DNA of 6,857 bases from Planctomycetota bacterium (GTDB lineage: Bacteria; Planctomycetota; Phycisphaerae; WQYP01; JAJZKY01), in NCBI GenBank assembly GCA_021803885.1, contig JAJZKY010000246.1, forward strand, positions 1-6,857, read 5' to 3'. The notes beneath the pieces were generated by a model. It did not search any database. It was not told where the DNA came from and worked only from the letters and a program-made list of their open reading frames with translations. Shown piece after piece: positions 1 through 5,428 of this stretch; within the stretch, counting starts at the first letter, position 1, and every line of letters begins with the position of its first letter. The translations under genes were made by a program, and so were the position numbers.

Positions 1-24
1 AATCTCGGCCAGGGTGTCGGCCAT
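1..24 (-). CDS. Possible 5' end of a gene leaving the window
   Basis: Reading leftwards on the minus strand from an ATG at 24-22 there are eight open codons, M-A-D-T-L-A-E-I, before the window ends. The start loosely recalls indole-3-glycerol phosphate synthase (TrpC) N-termini, but eight residues cannot support a family call. No convincing Shine-Dalgarno lies upstream of the ATG. If real, it is chromosomal and divergent from the tRNA gene. Confidence 0.2.
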
Positions 25-80
25 TGGGAATTTTGTTAAAGTAGAACAGTGACCCCTCGGGTCGCGAAGTTCAAGTGCGT

Positions 81-155
81 GGCGCTATCGTCTAGGGGTT
101 AGGACGTGAGATTCTCAATCTTAAAACCCGGGTTCGATTCCCGGTAGCGCTACCA
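81..155 (+). tRNA. tRNA-Glu (anticodon CTC)
   Basis: The cloverleaf is complete. The acceptor stem pairs GGCGCTA (81-87) with TAGCGCT, with G-T at the first pair. The D stem is GTC/GAC, the anticodon stem is TGAGA/TCTTA with loop TTCTCAA giving anticodon CTC, and the T stem CCGGG/CCCGG closes the loop TTCGATT. Discriminator A and an encoded CCA end the gene at 155. It decodes GAG. The gene is the integration target: its last 22 bases are repeated at the far end of the element, and insertion has kept the tRNA intact. The stretch upstream (25-80) should contain its promoter, but I cannot pick a convincing -35/-10 pair. Confidence 0.97.
134..155 (+). repeat. attL core (3' end of tRNA-Glu)
   Basis: These 22 bases run from inside the T loop to the CCA end of the tRNA and are identical to 6731-6752. 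Identity stops at both edges: T precedes it here against G on the right, and AAAGG follows here against GCAAA. Strand exchange by the integrase must occur within this core. Confidence 0.93.
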
Positions 156-169
156 AAGGTTGATCCAAC

Positions 170-212
170 GAGATGCAGTGACGCTTTTTAGCTCCTGCAT
201 CTCTTTTATTTT
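170..212 (+). terminator. Intrinsic terminator downstream of tRNA-Glu
   Basis: GAGATGCAG (170-178) pairs perfectly with CTGCATCTC (195-203), and an inner GCT/AGC helix can form in the 16-nt loop. The tract TTTTATTTT (204-212) follows at once. It lies 15 bases past the tRNA CCA end and inside the element, so the element appears to supply a terminator to the tRNA it interrupted. It would also insulate the integrase from tRNA transcription. Confidence 0.85.
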
Positions 213-233
213 GTTGAATAATTAGACCAAACA

Positions 234-425
234 GGGGTAACATTGTCCAATACCATCCAGCCCGGATGTGGGGTAAGTTTTAGGGGTAACCCCGGATCAG
301 GGCTTTGGAGTTACCCCATGCCTCTGACAGACACCGCTATCCGCAACGCCAAGCCCGGTATAAAGGCCGCCAAGCTCTTTGATGGGCGCGGCCTCTTCCT
401 GCTTGTTACCCCTGCCGGGGGTAAG
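234..425. repeat. Left cluster of GGGGTAAC motifs (probable integrase arm sites)
   Basis: Exact GGGGTAAC occurs at 234-241 and 283-290, and its complement GTTACCCC at 310-317 and 405-412. One-base variants GGGGTAAG lie at 270-277 and 418-425. Two inverted pairs result: 283-290 with 310-317, and 405-412 with 418-425 (5-bp spacer). The only other copies in the window are at the right end of the element. Short repeats beside both att cores are typical of arm-type sites bound by the integrase N-terminal domain; AlpA or another excision factor could be the binder instead. The motifs flank and overlap the integrase start, so they may also autoregulate it. Confidence 0.65.
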
Positions 426-1529
426 TGGTGGCGCTTTCGCTTCCGTTTTGACGGCAAGGAAAAGCTGCTCTCCCTAGGCGTCTACCCTGATGTTGGCTTG
501 AAGGACGCGCGCAACCGGCGCGATGAAGCCCGCAAGCTGCTGGCCGAAGGCACGGACCCCGGCGAGGACCGCAAGAGCCAGAAGACGGCAAGGCAGGACC
601 GGGCCGCCAATAGCTTTGAGGCTGTGGCGCGGGAGTGGTTTGAGAAGTTTTCCCCGCAGTGGGTAGAGCAGCACCAGCGGCGCGTTCTCCGCAGATTTGA
701 GCGCGATGTTTTCCCCTGGATGGGCGGCAAACCCATTGCCGACGTGACCGCGCCGGAATTGCTGGCCGTGGTCCGGCGCATTGAAGGCCGGGGCGCTCTC
801 GAAACCGCACATCGGGCGCTGGGCGATTGCAGTCAGGTCTTCCGCTACGCCGTGGCAACCGGGCGCTGTGCGCACGATCCTTCTAGCGATCTGCGCGGGG
901 CGCTTCCGCCCACGAACGCCGAACACTTCGCCTCTGTTACCGAACCGGCGCAAGTGGCGGCGCTCTTGCGGGCGCTGGATGGCTACAAGGGAACATTCAC
1001 CGTGGCCTGTGCGCTGCGTCTTGCTCCCCTCGTTTTTGTACGCCCTGGTGAGCTACGCAAAGCGGAATGGGCCGACTTCGATCTTGACGCGGCGGAATGG
1101 CGTTACATGGTCACAAAAACGAACACACCGCATATCGTCCCGCTGGCGACTCAAGCCGTGGCGATTCTGCGAGAGCTTCACGCATTGACCGGCAGCGGGC
1201 GCTATGTCTTTCCGGGAGCGCGTAGCAGCAAGCGGCCCATGAGCGATAACGCCATTCTGGCAGCTATGCGGCGCATGGGTATCAGCAAAGACGAGATGAG
1301 CGGTCACGGCTTCCGGGCAATGGCGCGGACGATTCTTGACGAGGTTTTGGGTGTTCGCCCTGACTATATCGAGCACCAGTTAGCCCACACCGTTAAAGAC
1401 CCCAACGGACGCGCCTACAACCGCACCAGCTTTCTCCCTGAACGGCGGGAGATGATGCAGCAATGGGCGGATTATCTGGACACGCTGAAGAATGGCACAG
1501 AGGAAAAGAGGCTTTATGAGCACGGATGA
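318..1529 (+). CDS. int: Tyrosine-recombinase integrase (DUF4102/P4-type), 403 aa
   Basis: This protein catalyses site-specific integration and excision between the phage-type attP and the tRNA-Glu attB. Residues ~3-85 form the DUF4102 arm-binding domain, starting with the family-typical L-T-D-T-A-I-R-N-A-K-P. A SAM-like core-binding domain spans ~99-196 and the catalytic domain ~205-380. All catalytic residues are present: R242 (in RPGELR), K267, H330 and R333 (in HGFR), H357 and the nucleophile Y367. Length is normal for the family. I chose ATG 318 because the family N-terminus begins there and TTGGAG sits 7 bases upstream. A TTG start at 243 would add 25 unrelated residues and would read through the repeat cluster. 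The gene lies just inside attL, points inward, and ends 14 bases inside the next gene. Confidence 0.95.
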   Translation: MPLTDTAIRNAKPGIKAAKLFDGRGLFLLVTPAGGKWWRFRFRFDGKEKLLSLGVYPDVGLKDARNRRDEARKLLAEGTDPGEDRKSQKTARQDRAANSFEAVAREWFEKFSPQWVEQHQRRVLRRFERDVFPWMGGKPIADVTAPELLAVVRRIEGRGALETAHRALGDCSQVFRYAVATGRCAHDPSSDLRGALPPTNAEHFASVTEPAQVAALLRALDGYKGTFTVACALRLAPLVFVRPGELRKAEWADFDLDAAEWRYMVTKTNTPHIVPLATQAVAILRELHALTGSGRYVFPGARSSKRPMSDNAILAAMRRMGISKDEMSGHGFRAMARTILDEVLGVRPDYIEHQLAHTVKDPNGRAYNRTSFLPERREMMQQWADYLDTLKNGTEEKRLYEHG

Positions 1530-2295
1530 TCCGTCGAGCATGCTGCGGGATTTTGTCTATTGGGTGCGCAAGCGCCGTCCGCTCTCTCCGAACCCTAGCG
1601 AGGCATTGGTGAGTGAAAAAACGCTCGAATGCGTTGCGCAAGGTGTGGAGCGCTTTCTTGAGGGCAAAAATCCGTGGCCGAAAAAGCGTGGCAGAAAATC
1701 TGAACGGGACACCATGTGGAAATGCTATTTCCTAACTTGCGTTGCTGGTGAACATGAGGAATTTCCTGCCAGACACTACGCTCAAACTCGATCAACAAAA
1801 TCCGGGCGGAAAAGTGGTATCTATTCAGCGGTCGGGGAGCGGCTGGGCTTATCCTGCCAAGCCATTGAACGCCATGCCAGAAATGCGAGGGAGCTACTAA
1901 AAACGCCATCTGGACCACGTGAGTATAAGGATTGGCGTGATCGGCATGAAGCAAAATGGTGGTTCTATCATGCGGTTTGCGTCGAAGAAAGAGAATTGAA
2001 GTTACTTCAAGTGAGCGAGTCTGGAGGCGTAAAGGAGGACGCGGATACACTGCACTATACACGCAAAGAGGTGGAGGAATTTGTGAGCAGCGCTCGTGCG
2101 CAACTCAATGCAAGCGGCCCAAAAGGCGAAGAAGGAAAGCGCGAATATGCGGAGTGGTTGACCCGATTTAACCAAAGAGACGAAAGAGGCAGGTCCAAGC
2201 CTCTCGTATATCTCTCGTATCCGTTTGATCACCCTGAGTCTATCGCGCTTCGAAATCAGAGAGCGGCGAAAGGTCTCCGTGATGGTGAATGGTGA
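1516..2295 (+). CDS. Hypothetical protein, 259 aa, possible helix-turn-helix
   Basis: I do not recognise a family. The protein is hydrophilic and rich in charged and aromatic residues, with no signal peptide or membrane segment. A basic patch (P-K-K-R-G-R-K-S, ~residues 55-62) precedes a stretch at ~102-128 (A-V-G-E-R-L-G-L-S-C-Q-A-I-E-R-H) that reads like a helix-turn-helix. The C-terminal third is charged and helical, ending near residues Y-L-S-Y-P-F-D-H-P. ATG 1516 overlaps the end of int by 14 bases and has AGAGG close upstream; an in-frame ATG at 1492 would add eight residues. The overlap implies co-expression with int. Base composition looks more AT-rich than int. A DNA-binding regulator or excision partner is possible; cargo is the alternative. 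Confidence 0.8.
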   Translation: MSTDDPSSMLRDFVYWVRKRRPLSPNPSEALVSEKTLECVAQGVERFLEGKNPWPKKRGRKSERDTMWKCYFLTCVAGEHEEFPARHYAQTRSTKSGRKSGIYSAVGERLGLSCQAIERHARNARELLKTPSGPREYKDWRDRHEAKWWFYHAVCVEERELKLLQVSESGGVKEDADTLHYTRKEVEEFVSSARAQLNASGPKGEEGKREYAEWLTRFNQRDERGRSKPLVYLSYPFDHPESIALRNQRAAKGLRDGEW

Positions 2296-2297
2296 AT

Positions 2298-2316
2298 TAA
2301 ATTCGCAGGGAATTTA
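2298..2316. promoter_or_regulatory. Inverted repeat, candidate operator upstream of alpA
   Basis: TAAATTC-gcagg-GAATTTA is a perfect 7-bp inverted repeat with a 5-bp spacer. It starts 3 bases after the preceding stop codon, in the 103-bp gap before alpA. AT-rich dyads of this size are commonly repressor operators. As a terminator it would be weak, with no T-tract. Confidence 0.4.
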
Positions 2317-2352
2317 GTAGATATACCCACAGAAAGCAGTTCGGCAAACTCA

Positions 2353-2384
2353 GAATCACAGTCCGCCTGGACTACTTCCGATTC
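2353..2384 (+). promoter_or_regulatory. Stem-loop in the alpA leader
   Basis: AGTCC (2360-2364) and GGACT (2369-2373) form a 5-bp stem with loop GCCT. GAATC (2353-2357) can pair outside it with GATTC (2380-2384). The structure ends one base before the alpA Shine-Dalgarno GAGGTG at 2386-2391, so it could modulate translation. It may also be chance pairing. Confidence 0.25.
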
Positions 2385-2398
2385 CGAGGTGACCAACA

Positions 2399-2620
2399 AT
2401 GTACGAACTGCCCTCCACTGGATTTTTACGACTCAATCAGATTCTTGGTGATCCGAGATCAAACACTCCCGCCCTTATCCCTATCAGCAAGTCGTCTTGG
2501 TGGGCAGGGATCAAAGACGGAAAGTACCCCCGTGGTTTGAAGCTATCGAGTAGAACGACCGTTTGGTCTGTTGAGTCAATCCGCGCCCTCATCGCTTCCA
2601 CCAGCAAGGAGGGCCAATAA
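2399..2620 (+). CDS. alpA: AlpA-family transcriptional regulator, 73 aa
   Basis: This is a small MerR-like winged-helix DNA-binding protein of the AlpA (prophage CP4-57 regulator) family. Family hallmarks are visible: G-F-L-R-L at 8-12, P-I-S-K-S-S-W-W-A-G-I-K-D-G-K-Y-P at 28-44 and T-T-V-W-S-V-E-S-I-R-A-L-I at 53-65. A short insertion (G-D-P-R-S-N-T-P-A, 17-25) lies before the recognition region, as in some relatives. In PICIs and P4-like elements AlpA activates integrase, excision or replication genes, which I infer here. GAGGTG lies 7 bases before the ATG. The stop overlaps the next start in TAATG, so the downstream gene is coupled to it. Confidence 0.92.
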   Translation: MYELPSTGFLRLNQILGDPRSNTPALIPISKSSWWAGIKDGKYPRGLKLSSRTTVWSVESIRALIASTSKEGQ

Positions 2621-2778
2621 TGAAAGCCCTTCCAGTTTGTGGAGCGTGTGAATCCGATCTGCGCCAAGAGCGCGGCCATTTGGTATGCGTTCAGCCCGGC
2701 TGCCCGCTGTATGGACAAGAGCAGCATGTTATCTGGCCGAAGCCTGCCGCTCCACCAAGACGGGAGCAGCACAAATGA
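2620..2778 (+). CDS. Small four-cysteine (zinc-ribbon-like) protein, 52 aa
   Basis: This short gene is easy to miss but well supported. An AAGGAGG Shine-Dalgarno (2606-2612) sits 7 bases before its ATG. The ATG overlaps the alpA stop (TAATG), and its own TGA overlaps the next gene's ATG (ATGA). The protein begins M-K-A-L-P-V-C-G-A-C-E. Its cysteines C7-x2-C10 and C23-x4-C28 suggest a small zinc knuckle, followed by a proline- and arginine-rich tail. I recognise no family. Its place between alpA and the replicase suggests a replication accessory or regulatory role, but this is inference. Confidence 0.85.
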   Translation: MKALPVCGACESDLRQERGHLVCVQPGCPLYGQEQHVIWPKPAAPPRREQHK

Positions 2779-4721
2779 CTGCTCTACCCCATGAAGTCAC
2801 TAAGGCCGTTGCGCGTGGATGGCGTCTCCACCCTCTGAAGCCACGCTCGAAACTGCCCTGCTTGCCGGGCTGGCAGCGCCGGGCTACATCCGATCTAGGG
2901 CAGATTGAGGCATGGGCGCGTCAATATCCCCGTTGTAATTGGGGAGCCGTTGCCGGTCCCGAGTCCGGTTTCTTCGCTGTCGATGTAGATGACCCCGCCG
3001 CAATGCAAAGGTTGCAAGATGAGTACGGCGCGATTCCCGAAGGGCTGTGCGTGGTTACTGCGCGGGGGTACGCGCTCATCTACGAATGGCCGGATGGTGC
3101 GGAAGTTCGCCCAGCCACAAAACGCCCGTGTGAGGGGATCGACATTCGCGGGCGTAATTCCTATATTGTCATTCCGCCCAGCGTTCATCCGAGCGGCCAT
3201 GTATACCGCTACTCAGACGATTCTCTGCCCGTTCAGCAGTGTCCTGCGTGGTTGCTGGCCCTCATCCTCAACCATTCGCAGGCGGGCGCACAGGACCGGC
3301 AAAGCGCACCAGCGGCGGGCGCTGTAGCGAGTCAACCAATCGGCAAGGGCGGGCGAACGAATCGCCTTGTTTCGCTCACAGGGTCGATGCACAAGCGGGG
3401 CATGACACCAGAGGCGATTGAGGCGGCTTTGCTCAAAGAGAACGCGCAGTTTACCCCACCTCTACCAGAGGAAAAGGTCAAGGCCATTGCGCATGACATT
3501 CCCGCGCGCTATCCGAATCCAAAATCCGAACCGGAGGTAAGGCCAACTTTGAAGCCTGTTCTGGTCTGTCTCGCCGATGTGGAGCCGCGCGCCGTCGATT
3601 GGCTTTGGGAGCCATTCCTCCCCACTGCAATGCTGTCGATGCTCAGCGGCGATCCGGGAGCCGGAAAATCTTTTATCGCTCTCGCTTTGGCCGCCGATTT
3701 GTCACGCGGCAAATTGTGCGATGGCCGAAATGTGGAACCTGCCAGCACGCTTTATCTCTCCGTCGAAAACCCGCTTGCCCAAACAATTCGGCCCCGCTTC
3801 GATGCGCTTGGCGGAAATGCCGCGTTTTTCCATGTGCTCACAGGCTCACTCAATCCCGCAGACGGCGAAGAATGGCATGGAGGGGTTACGCTCGCCGATA
3901 TTCACACGATGGAAGCAGCCATCTCTCAGACTGGCGCGCGCCTGGTGATTGTGGACCCCATCCAGAGCTATCTCGGCGCAAACGTGGACCTGCATCGCTC
4001 CAACGAAACGCGGCCCGTGATGGACGGCCTATCTAAGCTCGCTGAATCGCACGACTGCGCGATCCTTCTACTCCGACACTTGTCCAAACAGAGCGGCGGC
4101 AAGGCGATATTTCGGGGCTTAGGTAGCATCGACTTAACCGGGGCTGTCCGCTCGGAGATGCTGGCCGGGTCTCTTCCAGACGATCCCGATGCACGCGCCC
4201 TGGTGCATATCAAGTCCAATGTTGGCCGTTTGGGGCGGGCGCTTGGCTACTCTATAGACGGTGAGGGGCGCTTCGCGTGGACGGGCGAAAGTCAGATTAC
4301 AGCTTCGGATTTACTGGCCGCACCAGCCGGGCCGGGGGATCACAAGCTGGCCGATGCCTGCCAATGGCTGACAGAACAACTGAGGCCGGGCAGCCGGAAG
4401 CAAGAAGAACTCCGGGAAACGGCAAAGCAAGCGGGCATCACATATCCCACCCTGCGCCGCGCCAAGAAAGCACTTCGGGTCCAGTCCGGCAAGGATGGAA
4501 TGCGTGCGCCGTGGATGTGGTCTTTGCCAGAAAATACTCACGATTCCCCCGAAGATGCTCAAAAACAGAGTGTGAGCACCTTCGCCAATGGACACGGGAG
4601 CACGGTGCGCGAAACATCTGAGAATGCAAAATTTAAAGGCTTCTGTCCGAAGACGCTCAAGATACGCGAAAGAGAGACGTTGAGCACCTTCGATAGCGAA
4701 TGCGGAGGTCTGCTCCAGTGA
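2775..4721 (+). CDS. Prim-pol / RepA-like ATPase replication protein, 648 aa
   Basis: This protein probably primes and unwinds the element at its own origin. Residues ~8-165 form a bifunctional primase-polymerase domain with the metal-binding acidic motif V-D-V-D-D (D70, D72, D73), G-I-D-I-R-G at 121-126 and S-V-H with H138. A primase C-terminal-like helical region follows at ~192-248. A RecA-fold ATPase (AAA_25/RepA type) spans ~262-515, with Walker A GDPGAGKS at 292-299, Walker B L-V-I-V-D-P with D394, and R-H near 434-435. A winged-helix-like segment covers ~525-585. The last ~60 residues match nothing I know and coincide with a repeat-rich DNA region. I chose ATG 2775 because it overlaps the previous stop in ATGA, has GGGAG upstream and starts the domain naturally; an upstream ATG at 2685 would add 30 residues overlapping the previous gene. 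Confidence 0.93.
   Translation: MTALPHEVTKAVARGWRLHPLKPRSKLPCLPGWQRRATSDLGQIEAWARQYPRCNWGAVAGPESGFFAVDVDDPAAMQRLQDEYGAIPEGLCVVTARGYALIYEWPDGAEVRPATKRPCEGIDIRGRNSYIVIPPSVHPSGHVYRYSDDSLPVQQCPAWLLALILNHSQAGAQDRQSAPAAGAVASQPIGKGGRTNRLVSLTGSMHKRGMTPEAIEAALLKENAQFTPPLPEEKVKAIAHDIPARYPNPKSEPEVRPTLKPVLVCLADVEPRAVDWLWEPFLPTAMLSMLSGDPGAGKSFIALALAADLSRGKLCDGRNVEPASTLYLSVENPLAQTIRPRFDALGGNAAFFHVLTGSLNPADGEEWHGGVTLADIHTMEAAISQTGARLVIVDPIQSYLGANVDLHRSNETRPVMDGLSKLAESHDCAILLLRHLSKQSGGKAIFRGLGSIDLTGAVRSEMLAGSLPDDPDARALVHIKSNVGRLGRALGYSIDGEGRFAWTGESQITASDLLAAPAGPGDHKLADACQWLTEQLRPGSRKQEELRETAKQAGITYPTLRRAKKALRVQSGKDGMRAPWMWSLPENTHDSPEDAQKQSVSTFANGHGSTVRETSENAKFKGFCPKTLKIRERETLSTFDSECGGLLQ
4550..4692. other. 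Candidate replication origin: paired inverted repeats around an AT-rich core
   Basis: Unit A pairs CGAAGATGCTCA (4550-4561) with TGAGCACCTTCG (4573-4584), 11 of 12 positions. Unit B pairs CGAAGACGCTCA (4648-4659) with the same TGAGCACCTTCG (4681-4692), 10 of 12. Between them lie GCAC-G-GTGC (4600-4608) and an AT-rich stretch (about 4621-4638). CGCGAAA occurs at 4608-4614 and 4665-4671. The left arms lie in different codon frames (their shared G is codon position 1 in A and 3 in B), so the similarity is not a protein repeat. Satellites such as SaPIs place iteron sets flanking an AT-rich segment near the rep gene, which is the model used here. Confidence 0.45.
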
Positions 4722-4739
4722 GCGGAGTGACTGGCACAA

Positions 4740-5222
4740 CTACTCGCCGCGCTCCGCCTTTTTGCGCAGCAGATAATCGCGCAACTCGGCCAGCGTCATA
4801 TCTCGGGCAGACTTGACCTGGACGGAGCCGGAAAGTTCCGTCTGCACCTTGTCGCCATACTTAAGCGGGGCCAGCTTGGCCAGCAGCCACTTGCGGGTAT
4901 CTATCCTGAGACGCCGATGGTCGATCATGTCGGCAATCTTCACCTCGCGGGTGTCGCCCTTCATCGTAATCGTCTCACCGATTTGCGGCTCGTCGGCGAT
5001 CTGCTGTATCTCGTCGGCGAGAATCTGCAACTGCTCACTCTTCGCGCGCGCGTATGTCTCGCGTAGCTCGGGATGGGCAATGAGCCACCGATAAAAGGTC
5101 GCCGGATGGGGAAACCGCGCATCGGATTCACAGATTGCAGATAGTCCCTTGGAGGACGTGGCCATCACCCCGCAAATCTCCGCCGCGATTCCCGGATCGT
5201 ATTCACTCTTGCCGCCTGCCAT
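4740..5222 (-). CDS. terS: Phage terminase small subunit (Sf6-like), 160 aa
   Basis: TerS proteins recognise packaging sites on phage DNA and recruit the large terminase motor. The N-terminus carries a helix-turn-helix-like DNA-binding region at ~23-52 (G-L-S-A-I-C-E-S, then P-A-T-F-Y-R-W-L-I-A-H-P-E-L). A helical segment (Y-A-R-A-K-S-E-Q-L-Q-I-L-A-D-E-I) follows, then the family-typical R-L-R-I-D-T-R-K-W-L-L-A-K-L-A-P-L-K-Y-G-D (~104-124) for oligomerisation. Length fits Sf6 gp1-type subunits. The ATG is at 5222-5220 with GGGGAG 9 bases upstream. It converges on the replicase gene with only 18 bp between. No large terminase is present, so it would have to work with a helper phage's TerL. As in Sf6 and P22, a pac site may lie within or beside this gene (inference). 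Confidence 0.88.
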   Translation of the reverse strand: MAGGKSEYDPGIAAEICGVMATSSKGLSAICESDARFPHPATFYRWLIAHPELRETYARAKSEQLQILADEIQQIADEPQIGETITMKGDTREVKIADMIDHRRLRIDTRKWLLAKLAPLKYGDKVQTELSGSVQVKSARDMTLAELRDYLLRKKAERGE

Positions 5223-5252
5223 AGTTCAACGCTCCCCGCCTGGGATGGCTCC

Positions 5253-5277
5253 ATTATGGCGCAGCTGCGCAAGTCAA
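5253..5277 (-). promoter_or_regulatory. Candidate terS promoter with palindromic operator
   Basis: On the minus strand TTGACT (5277-5272) and CATAAT (5258-5253) resemble -35 and -10 boxes. The spacer is only 13 bp, shorter than the usual 17, and almost all of it is the perfect 12-bp palindrome GCGCAGCTGCGC (5259-5270). The predicted transcript would start about 25 bases before the terS ATG. A regulator bound to the palindrome could block or remodel this promoter. The rest of the 206-bp gap between terS and the next gene (5223-5428) shows no other structure I can support. Confidence 0.4.
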
Positions 5278-5428
5278 CGCAGGATAACTGCATCCAATCA
5301 AGCTAACCATCACCCGGAACGGAAAGGCTCGGAGCACCCAAAACTGTAAAGGCGACTGAAGCCGAGGTCCGCTGGCGCGCCCGCGCAACCGGCGTAAACT
5401 AATCCTCGCAAACTTCTGGAGCATTGAA

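Noticed and set aside
51..63. GACCC-CTC-GGGTC hairpin before the tRNA
   Set aside because: It is only 5 bp with a 3-nt loop and has no T-tract, so no terminator or RNA gene can be claimed.
243..317. Upstream TTG start for the integrase, adding 25 residues
   Set aside because: The added residues do not match the family N-terminus, the segment runs through the GGGGTAAC repeats, and ATG 318 has a well-placed TTGGAG.
406..953. Long minus-strand open frames opposite int
   Set aside because: They are shadow frames of a GC-rich, clearly coding integrase, with low-complexity R/P/A-rich translations and no domains.
2685..2774. Upstream ATG for the replicase, adding 30 residues
   Set aside because: It lies inside the well-supported 52-aa gene, and ATG 2775 has an ATGA overlap, GGGAG upstream and a clean domain start.
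3883..3890. GGGGTTAC inside the replicase as an extra arm site
   Set aside because: It differs from GGGGTAAC at the central position and stands alone within coding sequence.
3577..4036. Plus-strand open frames inside the replicase
   Set aside because: They overlap the conserved ATPase domain in other frames, and their translations look like random GC-rich sequence.
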